Shown here: piece by piece, positions 12,130 to 24,959 of the stretch | Numbering within the stretch: the stretch's first letter is position 1 | Layout of the letters: each line of letters begins with the position of its first letter | Origin: Capsicum annuum | Lineage: Eukaryota; Streptophyta; Magnoliopsida; Solanales; Solanaceae | Assembly: GCF_002878395.1 (NCBI RefSeq) | Contig: NW_025856816.1 | Location: forward strand, 221,216 to 285,215 | Direction: 5' to 3' | Length of the DNA: 64,000 bases | Notes under the pieces: model-generated | Database searches by the model: none | Told to the model about the DNA's origin: nothing | The model's input: only the letters and a program-made list of their open reading frames with translations | Made by a program: the position numbers and the translations under genes

Positions 12130-13805
12130 TGTCATACCCCAAAGTTTCTTAACTAATTTCGTCCCAAGAATGTCAAGTACTAGCTTCTAAATAGAATGAT
12201 GTTTATTTCATGTTGTATTATTAATATTTTCACTTTTAGTCATGTGGGAAATTAATAAGATTTCCATCGATATAAGATTCACCTAAATCCGATAACCGGG
12301 TAAGAAGTTATGACTATTTCAAGTTCTCATAGTAAAACAGAGCCATATTAGTCAATGGAGTGTCGCGCCACAGGAGAAAATAACAATTGTCAAATTCTAA
12401 TAGGGGTCTGCGATAGTGGTGCATCACACCAAAATTCTAGGTCACAAATGAAGTGGCAACACAATGGCTCCGCTTGCGCTATCCCTCAATTTCCCAGTTG
12501 TCAAATTCCAGTGACGCGGTGCTAGGGGCCTATTTGGGAAAATTTCACTAAAATTAAAAGACGCATCCAGGGTTAAAAGGGTCAATTTCTCACCCTTATT
12601 TAAGCCCTTTAACATGAGATTCAGCTATTTGGAACCAAAAATATACTAGTTTCCCTCAATTTTCTCTCAAGAACAAGCTAGGGTTTCAATTTCAAGAAAG
12701 TCTCTCCGTCAATCTTTGGTAAATCAAGAACTAAGGTATGCGTTGTGTTGATTTATGGATTCCTTTCATCCATAAAGCTCAAGAACCCTATTTTAAATTA
12801 TGAATCACGATATTTATGTTGTGGGTTGGTTGTAACCATGTTTATCTTGTTATATGATTTCCAAGTTGGAATATTTATGTGTTTTTCATGAAACTACATT
12901 AGCATGTGAGTGAAATCCATAAATTGAATTATTTATAATGTGTCAATTTGATGATGAGGCCTATGCACTGAGGGTGCATGCAAGGTGTTTGATAAAATGC
13001 CTAGGAGGATAGAAATTATGCACTATAGCTTAATTATGATCGAAAATGACTTCCATGCTATTCTTATGTATTGAAATTGTTTGTCGGATTGCTCATGAGT
13101 TAGCCATATGAAATTATGCTATGTATACATGATATTTATTTACGTTCAAAGCTATGATAATCAAATTCCCATGAAATATCTTCAATTATTGTATTTTGGA
13201 TTGTTGATATTAGTCATCTATTCAAGAATGTCAAGCCCTTTCAATTTCCTTCCATCAAGTCCTGGGGGTACTTGTACCCGAAAAATATAGCTATTTTCCT
13301 AGAGTCCATGCATGTTTTCACAATTTCCTGTCAAGCCATGATCTATAAAACTTAGTTAGTTATATGACTCAACAAATCTCAGTAATACAGTAATCTTAGT
13401 ACTATTCCATCAGTTAACGAAACATAGTTAATTCAGTCTAGTTCAATTCAGTAATCCATGATCAGTGTCTATTCATATGGGAGTAGGAATTAGAACTGAG
13501 TGAATCCAAGGATGGAAACACACACTATCAGTTTAGGGTGTGATTCTTAGAAATCATCCTTGCATTCCAGAACTATGTAACCCGCATATGTTGAGACATC
13601 AACACTGTCAGATAAGGGTTGATGAGGTGGATAAGCACTATCAGGAGAGGGCCCCACCATTCTCTTTTTGGGACACTGTCAAATGAGGGTCACTCACAGC
13701 TTTTCCTTACCAGCGGTGCGGTATTGACACCTTTCAAATTGGGGTTACAGATTGTACCCCAACTCGGCCATAATAGCATATTAGGGGCATGTCAGTTAGA
13801 TAACT
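12130..13805 (+). repeat. Solo chromovirus LTR, unit A, 5' part
   Basis: Starts TGTCATACCCC. It is the same family as the LTRs at 28149, 36109, 41850 and 47885. It continues at 24036-24849 after the Tekay-2 insertion, giving a full LTR of about 2.49 kb with Athila sequence on both sides and no internal region, hence a solo LTR left by LTR-LTR recombination. Dyad repeats at 12350-12530 precede a TATTTAA box. The last five bases (TAACT, 13801-13805) are the Tekay-2 target copy. ORFs at 13108 and 13619 are chance frames. Confidence 0.85.
12597..12603 (+). promoter_or_regulatory. LTR TATA-like box
   Basis: TATTTAA follows the conserved GGGTTAAAAGGGTC context and is followed about 60 bases on by a CT-rich leader (TCTCTCAA, then AGCTAGGGTTTCAATT). 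The same arrangement occurs in the LTR copies at 36596, 42298 and 48368, which supports a real core promoter of the family. Confidence 0.6.
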
Positions 13806-16409
13806 TGTTAAAACCCGAAATGGAATCTCGGGATGTCACACGGTGCATAAGGCTACAAGTAGCCCCAAGCTAACCCTTTGAGCCTGTTTCTACTAGTAAC
13901 ACTTATTTCAAGATAAAATAATTCAAACACTAGCATAGTCATATCATATCAAAGGAACTACAGAGAAAATTCTCTGACCAAACGACCATAATACTGGAAA
14001 CCTTAACACAACCTCAATCTGATAACTAGTCTGACAAAGACTCTACTAATCCATGAACTAGAGAGCCGTTGGGACAGGTCCCAACTAACTCAAAATGAAC
14101 AGAAAATAACAACATAGTCTTTCAAAATATGGAAATATCTGAATAAAGGTCCTCGAACCATGAGGACTCACCACTGTAGGAATGTAGATAGAGATACTCA
14201 GAAATCACTGACGAGGTTGGGACTGAGCACCTGAACATATATTATAAGACAATGTAGCACATAGTCGTATATATAGATCAGTACTTGGGAATATACTGAG
14301 TATGTGGGGGTGCATGCATTTATATAAAACAACATCAATACTCTTTAATCAAATCATGCATGCAATAAGAAATTACTTACATGGATTGAATAAGTATAAA
14401 ATACAAAGCTTATGAATCATGTAAAATGGAACATGTAACACAATCTCGTGAGTCATTATACTTTCAAGTTTTAAATTTGAACTCTTCTCTAATTCTCATT
14501 ATTCAAGGCTAAAGGAAAATTTAAGCAATACTTTCAACTCATGCATATGTCTTATGGAGAGTAAAACTTCTTCAATGCTGAAGAACTCATAACTCTTTTG
14601 AACTCAAATACTCGGAATTCAAAATCATAAAACTTTAGAATATACTTGAAGGCATTTGATTCACGTTAGGAAAATATCATTACAAGCTTTAGGGAAAAAC
14701 ACTCATATCAAGGGAAAGTATTTTAGTTTTAAAGGAAAATATCTTATCTTAATGGAAAATACTTTAGTTTAGGGAGTTTCTCTTAACCGACATAAACTAT
14801 GTGAGCTATATGAAGTCCAACATTTTGTCCTCCGATGGAAGAGACCTCACCTTGGGGAGATGAGTCATACTCTTACCAGGGAGTATAACCTAGGTCCAGT
14901 GATCACTCAACAAACTCGGTCTCAGGCCAATATCAACTGGGCCTTAGGCCCAATAATAATCATAAACTCGACCTCAGGGTCAACCTACGATGGCACGTAG
15001 TTTTGGGGTAAGTTACCCGCTTGGTGCTAAATACTACTCCCTTTAGATTATCTGCGTTCATCTCATAAAAATTCACTTTTAGAAATAATCTCATGGTTCA
15101 CACGAACCCAACAATCAAATCTGAAATCTCATGTAGAGGAGTGGATTTCGAAACTCAATAACCATTAGGTCAAAACATTTCTCAATAATCTCATAATACT
15201 CAAATCATAGGTGCTTATTGCACAATAGTTCATAAAATCTCAAGTCTCAAGTAGTGCTTAATAAACCATAATTCAATCTCAAGTTAAAACTCATCAAAAG
15301 AATAATAGGTAGCATATAGATTCATAACTCATGTAGAAATCTTGAAATTTCAGCAATTTATCTCAAAATCTCAATATACTCATATACTTCAATGTTTCAA
15401 ACAATTCAACTATTAACTTCTCAAGGTTTAAAATCATGGGGTATAGACCCAGCTGCAATTTCTCAAGAAAATATGTAAAAATCATGCCATTAGACTCTCA
15501 ATTCAAGGAAAACATCAAAAGTTTGCAACAAATAACAAGGGTGAAAAACTCCAATTCAGTTTCATGTAAAATCTCATAAATTACAGAGAATTATAGTTTA
15601 AATAAGCCTTTAGGCACAAGGGTGAAAGGATTACCCTTGTTCAAAACCCCACATACCTTGAATTAGAAGCTTTGGATGAACTCTCATTTTTGGAACTCTA
15701 TTCGTACGCTTGAATTAGTGTTCTTGAAGCCCTTTACTTGGGAACTTTGAATCTGGACTCAATTAAGAAAATCTATGGTGGATTCTTGAGATTTTTGGAA
15801 GAGGTTTTGAATACTTAAGAGGCTTGGTAAAAGTCCAAAGTGCCCTTTTTAACTTCAGTACGAAGTTGAAAAAAAATAAACTGGGAGCCTAATTTTATGG
15901 GCCACCGCGACGCGCCACTATCGCGGTGGATCACTAGAAATTAACAAATGAGAATCTACTATTCACTGTGACGTGGAGCCATCGAGTCATCGCACTAGTT
16001 GGGACCTGGAACTTCAGCGCGACGCGTCACAATCGCGCCAGTCCATTAGAAATTGACTATTGGGAAATTGGGTCCTCCTCAACGCGCTTCTATTGCAGAG
16101 TTCCACTGGAATTTGACAATTGCAAATATACCATCTCCGCGACGTGCCAAGTACTAAAATGATGTTGTTTTATGACTAGGAATTAAATTATCCATAACTT
16201 CTTACCCGGGTATTGGATTTGGGCGAAGCTTATATCGACACAAAGCTTATCAAATTTCCCATGTGATAAATGTTAAAATTAGGTAAATTCTATATGGTTA
16301 ACACGATATTCACTTAGGAAATCACTTCTCAATCTTTTAGGGCCAGCATTATGCCTCACTTGACACACTCTAAGGCTCATTCTACGAGAGAATTTTGCAG
16401 GGTCTTACA
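13806..16409 (-). repeat. Tekay-2 3' LTR
   Basis: Outer end TGTTAAAACCC, inner end GGTCTTACA. Dyad repeats run from 15898 to 16160; the first is a near-perfect inverted repeat, CCACCGCGA, then CGCGCCACTA, then TCGCGGTGG. The promoter and leader part (near 15820) has an 80-base deletion relative to 23360-23450. An ORF at 15968-16162 is a chance frame within the repeats. Confidence 0.88.
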
Positions 16410-16424
16410 ATATCTCCCCCATTG
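16410..16424 (-). other. Tekay-2 polypurine tract
   Basis: On the minus strand the bases beside the 3' LTR read AATGGGGGAGATAT, a purine-rich run in the position where plus-strand DNA synthesis is primed. It abuts the LTR inner end exactly. Confidence 0.75.
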
Positions 16425-16603
16425 AAACATTCGTCCTCGAATGTCACTAGTTAGATTGGGAACACAGGAAAAACAGAGTACACATAGCTGAAGAAAAATT
16501 GCTAAATGACTCAACATCTCTCTAAACTCTTGAATACCTCAGAAATTGCCAGAACTCCTGCAAGAATATATACATAGCTAAACTTTAGATTAGACGAGCT
16601 GAA

Positions 16604-17960
16604 TTAAGGATGAATAATACCTTCATATTGATATGAACTCACGGTAAAGAGGTGTGGGTACTTAGCTCACATGTATTCTTCTGCCTCCCAAGTAGCACCC
16701 TAAATAGACTGGTTCCGCCATCAAACTTTAACCAAGGGAACTTCTTTGTTCCTTTGTCGATGGATCTGAAAATCTAGGATCGCAAAAAGAATCTCATCGA
16801 AGGAAAAACTGTTCTGAATATCGGCATTCTCTGAAGGATCTTCTACAACGGAATTACCAATAAGCTTCTTAACCATGGAGACATGAAAAATATAATTAAC
16901 AGATGACAACTTTGCGGGCAACTCAACCTCATAGGCCACCTTACCAACACGGGTCAAGACTCTATATGGGCCAACATAACGAGGACTAAGCTTTCCCTTT
17001 TTACATACCTCTTCACCCCTTTCATCGGTGAAATCTTCAAGTACACCAAATCACCACTTCAAAATTAAGATATCTTCTCCTCACATCGGCATATGACTTT
17101 TGACGACTCTGAGTTGTATTTAACCTCTCTCTAATCAACTTAAATTTCTCCATAGCTTCAAACACTGCCTCAGGCCCAGTCACGGTAGCTTCACCCACTT
17201 CAAATTAACCTATGGGTGATCTACATCTTCTACCATACAAGGCCTCAAATGGTTCCATCCCCATGCTAGCATGGTAACTATTATTATAGGCGAACTATAT
17301 CAATGGCAATTGCTCATCCCAACTACCTTTGAAATCAAGAGCACACGCCCTCAAAATATCTTCTAGGTTCTAAATGGTCCTCTAACCATCTTTCTATGGA
17401 TAAAACTCGAAACATAAAAAAACTTGGGTACCAAGACCCTGCTGAAACATCCTCCAAAACTGAGGAGTAAATTGAGTGCCCCTATCCGAAATGATGGACG
17501 AGAGAACTCCATGCATCCTGACTAACTCCTAGATATATAATCTAGCATAATCCTCAGCTGTATAAGATGTAAGAACGGGCAAGAAATGCACGGACTTAGT
17601 CAGCCTATCAACAACAACCTAAATAGAATCATGATAATGACGCAAAAGAGTAACCCGGTCACGAAGTCCATATTTACCACCTCCTACTTCCAAATGGGTA
17701 TACCAAAATCTTGCATCACACCACCAGATCTTTGGTGCTCTACCTTAACCTATTGGCACATTGCATACATCGCTACAAAACCATCTATATCCTTCTTCAT
17801 GCCATTCCACCAATAGATTTCCCACAAGTCACGGTACATCTTGGTAGTGCCGAGATGAATACAGTATCGCACGCCATGCGCTTCAACCATAATCCTCTAC
17901 CTTATATCATCAACATATAGAACACACAATCTACCATGCAATATCATCACATCATCTTCC
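16604..17960 (-). pseudogene. Tekay-2 integrase and chromodomain
   Basis: The minus-strand frame 16957-16721 begins TRVGKVAYEVELP and goes on to FHVSMVKKL, the C-terminal integrase linker. It continues into a chromodomain (FDEILFAILD, RNKEVPLVKV, WRNQ, then GATWEAEEYM and KYPHLF) interrupted by stops before the terminal TAA at 16604-16606. The integrase core between 17000 and 17830 is only recognisable in fragments. ORFs on the plus strand at 17586 and 17711 are shadows. The chromodomain keeps its aromatic positions as far as can be judged. Confidence 0.8.
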
Positions 17961-17962
17961 CC

Positions 17963-19318
17963 TTAGGAGAAAACCTCTGCCTTTTGGTCCTTAACTGCCT
18001 CATTCAGTCTAACCAAACTAGGATCTCTATCTTGTTTCTCCTTTACTTTCGATACTAAAGAGGATTCAGAACTACTTTGCACCAAAGTACTTCCCTTAGC
18101 TGAATCAAGCAACCTAACACCCAATCTAGCCAAATAATGCACATCCAGAGCTAACTCTTTCTTACCTTCCTCTACATGGGCAACACTACCTATATACAAT
18201 ATGCTACAGGCATCCACCACTACATTGGCCTTGCCCGAGTGATACAACACACTTATATCATAGTCATTTAACAACTCCAATCACCTCTTCTACCTAAGAT
18301 TAAACTCCCTATGAGTAAACACATATTGCAGGCTCTTATGATCAGTAAACACATCAGCATGAACACCATAAATATAGTGTCTCCATATTTTCAAAGCAAA
18401 GACCACAATAGCTAACTGAAGATCATGGGTTGGGTAATTTTTCTCATGCAGCTTTAACTATCTAGAGGCATAGGCTATAACCTTACCTCATTGCATCAAC
18501 ACACTACCCAAACCAATTCTAGAGGCATCACAATATACCACAAAACCATCTGTACCATCAAGAAAAGTTAACACAGGGGTTGAAGTAAGTCAAATTATCA
18601 AATACTAAAAACTCTTCTCATAGAAATCTGACCACTAGAACTTAACTTTTTTTTGGTTCAACCGGGTCATGGGAGACACAATAGAAGAGAAACCCTCAAC
18701 AAAATGGTGGTGTAGCCAACTAGACACAAGAAACTCCTAATGTCAGATGGGAAGATAAGTCTAGGCCAATTTTTCACAGCTTCTGTCTTTTGGGGATCAA
18801 CTCAAATACCTTTAGCTGAAATGATATGACCTAAAAAGGCTATAGACCTTAGCCAAAATTCACACTTACTAAATTTAGTGAACAACTGGTGATCTCTGAG
18901 GGTTTGCAAGATAATTCTAAGGTGATCTGCATGATCATGCTCACTACAGGAGTACACAAGGATGTCATCTATGAACACTATGACAAATATATCAAGATAT
19001 TGCTTGAACACTCAATTCATGAGGTCTATAAAAGATGTTGAGGCATAGGTTAGCCCAAAAGACATAACTAGAAACTCAAAGTGACCATAGCGAGTTTGAG
19101 AAGGTTGTCTTTAGAATATCACATTCCCTCACTTTAAGTTGATGATAGCCGGATCTAAGGTCTATCTTGGAGAAATAACTTGCACCTTGCAACTGATCAA
19201 ACAGGTCATCAATTCTCGGAAGAGGATACTTATTGTTTAATGTGACCTTGTTAAACTAACGATAGTCAATTCACATGCGCAAAGAACCATCTTTCTTTTG
19301 CACGAATAAGACAGGAGC
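17963..19318 (-). pseudogene. Tekay-2 reverse transcriptase and RNase H
   Basis: RT palm sequence occupies 19011-18802 ([17 protein letters not shown] with FIDD, then [20 protein letters not shown]). RNase H is decayed at 18300-18480. The tether to integrase is at 18280-17963 (LLNDYDISVLYHSGKANVVV, then LARLGVRLLDSAKGS and KQDRDPSLVRLNEAVKD). The last string recurs in the wreckage at 33060-33180 and links these elements as one lineage. The palm frame is out of register with its neighbours. Confidence 0.82.
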
Positions 19319-20050
19319 TCACCAAAGAGAAATATTGGGCCTAATGAAACTTTTGGCTAAAAGATCCTTGAGTTGTTCTTTCAACTCCTTAAGCTCTACA
19401 GGTGCCATACGGTATGGTGGAATAGAAATAGGCTGAGTATCGGGAAGAATGTCAATCCTAAATTCTACTTCTCTATCGGGAGGTACCCTTAGGAGATCTT
19501 TTAGAAAAATATCTGGAAACTCATTAACAATATCGACTGACTGAATAGTTGAAGCCTCAAACATAGTATCTTTGACTATAAATAGGTGATAGATGAAACC
19601 CTTAGATATTAGCTTTCTGGCTTTGAGATAGGAGATAAAATTACTCTTTGGAGATATCGAACACCTTAACCACTCAAAAGCTGGTCCATCAGGAAACTGA
19701 AACTTGACCACACGGGTATGACAGTCTATAGATGCATAGTACGAATAAAGCCAATCCATACCCAGAATAAGGTTAAAATCCACCATGTCTATACACTTGT
19801 TTAGCAACAACTGACGCCCCTATGGGTATGGAGACTAGGAAAGGCTCAAAAATCTTTTTGGGACTCATTTTGAAATTCACAGCTACAAGTGGTGTCATGT
19901 AAGAGAGACTTGACCCGGGGACCAACAACACATAAACATCAAAACAAAAGACGCAGAGCATACCAGTATCAACATTGAGAGAGTCCTCTTGCTCTTGACG
20001 GGATGGTAAGGCAAAGAATCTATTCTAGTATTAGCCGCCAGCAGTGTTAG
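19319..20050 (-). pseudogene. Tekay-2 protease and RT N-terminus
   Basis: The 19810-19319 frame holds the inter-domain block FNLILGMDWLYSYYASIDC and the start of RT (EFPDIFLKDLLRVPPDRE, IDILPDTQPISIPPYRMAP, LKELKEQLKDLL). The 19961-19773 frame has YVLLVPGSSLSYMTPLV, the protease active-site region with the catalytic Asp replaced by Val. The two frames are out of register. Confidence 0.8.
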
Positions 20051-21196
20051 ATAAAGCACCCTGAGCAAGGGTGGGATGAGGTACAGGATCTGGTGCACTA
20101 ATAGCTTATGCCTAAAGTCAAGCATCTCTGTTCCCCTGTCTAGTATAAGGACAATCTCTAAGTCTGTGTCCCTACTTGAGACAACCAAAAAACAACCCCT
20201 CAAATCTACGAAACACTAACCGAAATAATGCCTACCACACTTCGTATAAGGAGGATAAAAGGGCCTATTACCAACACTATACTATGACCTAGACATAAAA
20301 GAACTGCCCTCTTTCTTCTACCAGCTTCTAGGCATGGGAGCACTAGCTGATAAATGCGCTGGCATAGACAGACGCATCTAACACTGAGGGTGGTTCCCTC
20401 CATGGAACCTAGACTGGCTATACTCATGCTGCTTAGATCTAGCCCTCTTGTTACCACTCACTCTGTCTCTCTCTCGAATCTTATTTGTCTCTATCTACTA
20501 GGCATGAATCTTCAGCCTAGCCAGATATATATCCCTATACTACATCACAGTCCTACACTCCTTCAGTACTAACCCAGAAACACCGGTCATGAACTTGCTC
20601 ATACTAGCTTGGGTGTCAGAAATCAAATCAGGAGCATATTTGGCAAACTGGTTGAACTTCAACTAGTACTCCTTAAAAGTCATAGAGCCCTACCTCAAGT
20701 TCATAAACTCCTCAATCTTTGCTTCCCTTATCTCAAGTGAAAAAAAATTGCCCGAGAGTGCATCTTAGAACACCTGCCAAGTCATAAGAGCAGAATCCTC
20801 ACCTCTACCCTTCATCCACGATCCAACCTAGTCATAAGCTATGTCCTTCAGCCTGTAAGATGCCAACTCAACACTTTTTTCTTCAAAAACATGCATCACC
20901 TACGTGATCTTTCTCACCTCCTCAAGGTAAAATTATGGGTCCTCACCTAGCTTGGACCCATAGAAATCTGGCGGATTCATCCGCATAAAATCATGAATTC
21001 TAGCCACAACTATATCCCCTCCCTACTGATTAGCAACTGCGGCCTGGTTATTAGCCCAAACATTGGCGATGACTACTTGGGATAATGCCTAAAATGCTTC
21101 CTAAAACTCAACATGAGACACCATCTCATTCAAAGGATCAACAGGTGAGGGTTGCTCATCATCATTTCTGTGGGCATTCACTCTTCGAAGAGGCAT
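20051..21196 (-). pseudogene. Tekay-2 gag
   Basis: The start ATG (complement of 21194-21196) is preserved: MPLRRVNAHRND, then SHVEF, RIHDFMRMNPPDFYGSK, SVELASYRLKDIA, MTWQVF, EEFMNLR, KEYxLKFNQFAKYAPDL and SKFMTGVSGLVLKECR. This is Retrotrans_gag of the Tekay type. Many codons are now stops, mostly changes expected from C-to-T mutation at CAG, CAA, CGA or TGG codons. The PBS lies about 195 bases upstream on the minus strand. Confidence 0.82.
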
Positions 21197-21390
21197 ATTC
21201 TGAAATAGAAGAGCATAAATTATTAGATGAGAGGGAAAATTGTAGGCATGATGGCATCCAAAATAAAGAAATAACTTTTCCTAAAACATCTTGTAGCCTC
21301 TTTCTCATAGATGTGGCGTGATACACATCGATGGTCAAGACTCCACTCAACATGTCTTGTAAGACTACCTAGGACTCCTTAAAAACCTTA

Positions 21391-21407
21391 GGCTCTGATA
21401 CCAAGTT
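21391..21407 (-). other. Tekay-2 primer binding site (initiator tRNA-Met)
   Basis: On the minus strand AACTTGGTATCAGAGCC follows the LTR end; TGGTATCAGAGC is a full match to the initiator tRNA-Met complement. It is not a tRNA gene. Confidence 0.9.
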
Positions 21408-24030
21408 TGTAACGACCCAAAATCACCTCCTAGGATGTCACAGGGTGCTTAACGCTACAAGTATCCCTAAGCTAACCCTTTGAGCCAGTTTCTACTAACA
21501 ACACTCATTTCTAAATAAAATAATTCAAACACTAGCATAGTCATATCATATAAAAGGAACTACAGAGAAAATAATCGGTCCAAATGACCACAATACTGGA
21601 AACCTTAACACAACCATAATCTGATAACTAGTCTGACAAAGCCTCTACTAATCAATAATTTAGAGAGCCGTTGGGATAGGTCCCCAACTGACTCCAAATG
21701 GACTGAAAATAACAACATAGTCTCTCAAAATATGGAAATGTCTGAATATAGGTCCTCGAACCATAAGTACTCACCACTGTAGGAATGTAGATAGAGATAC
21801 TCAAAAATTATTGATGAGGTTGAGACTGAGCACCTGAACCTACATTATAAGACAATGTAGCACATAGACATATATATGGATCAGCACTTAGGAATGTACT
21901 GAGTATGTGGGGGTGCATGCATTTATATAAAATAACATCAATACTCTTTAATCAAATCATGCATGTAATAAGTAAGGACTCACATGGCTTGAAAAATTAT
22001 AAAATGCGAAGCTCATGAATCATGTAAAATGGAACATGTAACAAAATCTCGTAAGTCATTATACTTTCAACTCTGAAATTTGTACTCTTCTCTTATTATC
22101 ATTACTCAAGGGTAAAGGAAACTTTAAGTAATACCTTCAAATATTGCATATGTCTCACAGAGAGAAACTTCTTCAATGCTCAAAAACTCATAACTCTTTT
22201 GAACTCAAATACTTGGAATTTGAAATCATAAAACTTTGGAACATACTTGAAGGTATTTCATTCACGTTAGGAAAATATCTCATTATAAGATTTAAGGAAA
22301 AATAGTCATATCAAGGGAAAGTATTTTAGTTTTAAAGGAAAATATCTTATCTCAATGGAAAATACTTTATTTTAGGGAGTTTCTCTTAACCAACATAAAC
22401 CATGCGAGCTACATGGAGTTTAACGTTTGGTCCTCTTAAGAAAGAGACCTCACGTTGGGGAGAAGCATCATACTCTTGTCAGGGAGTATAACCTAAGTCC
22501 AGTGATCACTAAACAAGCTCATCCTTAGTCCCATTATCAACTTGGCCTTAGGCCTAATAATAATCGTAAACTTGGCCTCAAGCCCAACCTACGGTGGCAC
22601 ATAGTTTTGGGGTAAGAAATCGTAGTAACTTACCCGCTTGGTTCACCACGACCCCAATAAACAAATCTGAAATCTCATGTAGTATAGTGGATTTCAAAAC
22701 TCAATGACCATTAGGTCAAAATATTTCTCAATAATCTCAGAATACTCAAATCATAGGTGCTTATAGCATAATAGTTCATAAAATCTTAAGTAGGGCTTAA
22801 TAAACCGTAATTCAATCTCAAGTTAAAACTCATCAAAATCATAATAGATAGCATAAAGATTCATTACGCATGTAGAAATCTAGAAATTTCAGCAATTTAT
22901 CTCAAAATCTCAACATACTCATATACTTCAATGTTTCAAACATTTCAACTATTAACTTCTCAAGGATTAAAATCATGGGGTATAGACCCAGCTGCAATTT
23001 CTCAAGAAAACATGTAAAAATCATGCCATTAGACTCTCAATTCAAGGGAAACATCAAAATCTTGCAACCAATAACAATGGGTGAAAAAACTCAATTCAAT
23101 TTCGTGTAAAATCTCATAAATTAGAGAGAATTGTAGTTTAAATAAGCCTTCGGGAACAAGGCTGAAAGGATTACCTTTGTTCAAAACCCCACTTACATTG
23201 AATTAGAAGCTTTGGATGAACTCTCAATTTTGGAACTCTATTAATACTCTTGAATGAGGGTTCTTGAAGCCCTTGACTTGGAAACCTTAAATATTGACTC
23301 AATTAAGAAAATCTATGGTGGATTCTTGAGATTCTTGGAAGAGGTTTTGGAAACTTAGGGGTTTTGTTAAGAGAGAAATTGAGAAAAAACTTCATAGAAT
23401 GATTGTAAATGACCTTGATTTTGTGTTTGCATGGTTTAAAAGGCTTGAAAAAAGTCCAACGTTCCCTTTTTAACTTCTATACAAAGCTGGAAAAATTGAA
23501 CTGGGAATCTGATTTTATGGGCCACCGCGATGTGCCACTATCGTGGTTGCTCACTGAAAATTGACAAATGAGAATCTGGTAGTCATTGTGATATGGAGCC
23601 ATAGCGTTATCTCATAAGTTGGGACCTAGAATTCAGTACGACGCATCACAATCGCGCCAGGCCACTGGAAATTGACTATTGGAAAATTAGGGTCCTTCGT
23701 GGTATGCCACTACCGCGAAGTTCCACTGGAATTTGACAATTGCAAATAAACCCTTTCCACGATACGCCAAGAACTAAAATGACGTTGTTTTATGACTAGG
23801 ACTTAAATTAGCCATAACCCCTTACCCGGGTATCGGATTTGAACAAATCTTATATCGACAGAAATCTTATCAACTTTCTTATGTGATAAAAAATTATAAT
23901 TAGGGAAATTCTATATGGTTAACACGATACTCACTTAGGTAGTCACTTCTCAATCTTTTAGGGCCAGCATTACGACTCACTTGACATACCCTAAGACTCA
24001 TTCTACAAAAGAATTTTTTGAGGTCTTACA
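21408..24030 (-). repeat. Tekay-2 5' LTR
   Basis: Starts TGTAACGACCC and ends GGTCTTACA at 24030. Dyad repeats are at 23518-23775. Downstream on the minus strand a CCTTTTAAACC box (about 23440-23450) and a TCTCTCTTAACAAAACC leader (about 23360-23385) give a plausible promoter. It lacks about 75 bases near 22635 that the partner LTR and Tekay-3 have. Confidence 0.88.
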
Positions 24031-24035
24031 TAACT

Positions 24036-24849
24036 ACTTCCCACAATTTTAGTTACAGAATTAGGACTGTCAGATATAATCATTCAGTCTTAATAATAAA
24101 AATCAAATAGTTCTACAAAATTCAGGACTGTTAGATACAGTCAACTTAGAATAGTATAGGACTCAGCTAGTTCTATCTGATACAGTCACTCATGTCATTA
24201 GTTATATCAGTCATTTTAGTTATTAGTAAATTCATATTATCACGATCTCAGATATAGTTACAACGTATTCATGCATGTATTCTGACATTCATATTAGTTG
24301 GTTAGCTAGTATTATTCATGCATATGAACCCCATGTATTCAGCCTACCTCACATGCATACCAGTATATTTAAAGTATTGACACATTTTTGCTATGGTGTC
24401 TTATACCATAGGTTCATAAGCATGAACTCCAGAGCGTCAGTAGCATTCTAGTCTCAGCATTCAGAGATAGCAGTGATTCCTCATCTCTCGAGGACATGAT
24501 CATTTATTTATTATCGCATTAAGTAATTTATTAGTTGGAGTTAGTTGGGGACATGTCCCATCAACTTCTCATTCAGATAGTTTAGTCAATTAGAGGCTTT
24601 CCAAACTATCATGTTCAGACTATCATGTTATTTTAGTTTTGTTTTAGGTATTTCATACCCCATTTAGATGTTATATCTTTATCAGTTATGTTACAGTCTT
24701 GAACCTTATGGCATTTCAGTTCATGTTTCCACAATCATACAGTATATTACGTTGTATACAATTACAGATATTAGTCACGGGTTAGCTTGTGGTCCTTCGT
24801 GGTCATGAGCACCGTGTAGCATTTCGAGTACCAGATACAGGGTGTTACA
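24036..24849 (+). repeat. Solo chromovirus LTR, unit A, 3' part
   Basis: Continuation of 12130-13805, ending GGTGTTACA. It carries the family's conserved 3' part (ATGCATTCAGCCTACCTCAC-like string near 24340, then the 'gttagcttgtggtcctt' block near 24782). The following bases, TAAAG, are the right target copy and match the left copy kept in unit C. Confidence 0.85.
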
Positions 24850-24959
24850 TAAAGTGTTCATATACCCAATGCTAGCATGACTCTTAGGCTGTTATTAGAA
24901 GGTTTGGTAATTGTGCTGCTTGAAGTTGTGCGAGGATGAACATGATTTTAAGTATGGGG
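24850..24959 (+). mobile_element. Old Athila-like 3' end with polypurine tract, unit A
   Basis: The short Athila tail after the solo LTR ends in TTAAGTATGGGG directly before the LTR, the counterpart of TTAAGTGTGGGGTGG at 61499-61513 in the young Athila. The string GAGGATGAACATGATT precedes it. Confidence 0.75.

Larger units (their letters stand above)
13806..24030 (-). mobile_element. Tekay-2: degenerate chromovirus with clear target duplication
   Basis: A 10.2 kb minus-strand element with LTRs at 13806-16409 and 21408-24030, flanked by perfect TAACT direct repeats (13801-13805 and 24031-24035). It splits a solo LTR. The empty site survives in unit B at 37793-37797. Domain order on the minus strand is gag, PR, RT, RNase H, IN, chromodomain. 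The LTRs differ by roughly a tenth over the stretch compared by eye, and each has private deletions: about 80 bp near 15820 in the left, about 75 bp near 22635 in the right. It is not autonomous. Confidence 0.92.

Noticed and set aside
21391..21407. tRNA-like match (initiator Met) at this and other LTR edges
   Set aside because: Only the 3' terminal complement is present, directly beside an LTR: primer binding sites, not tRNA genes.
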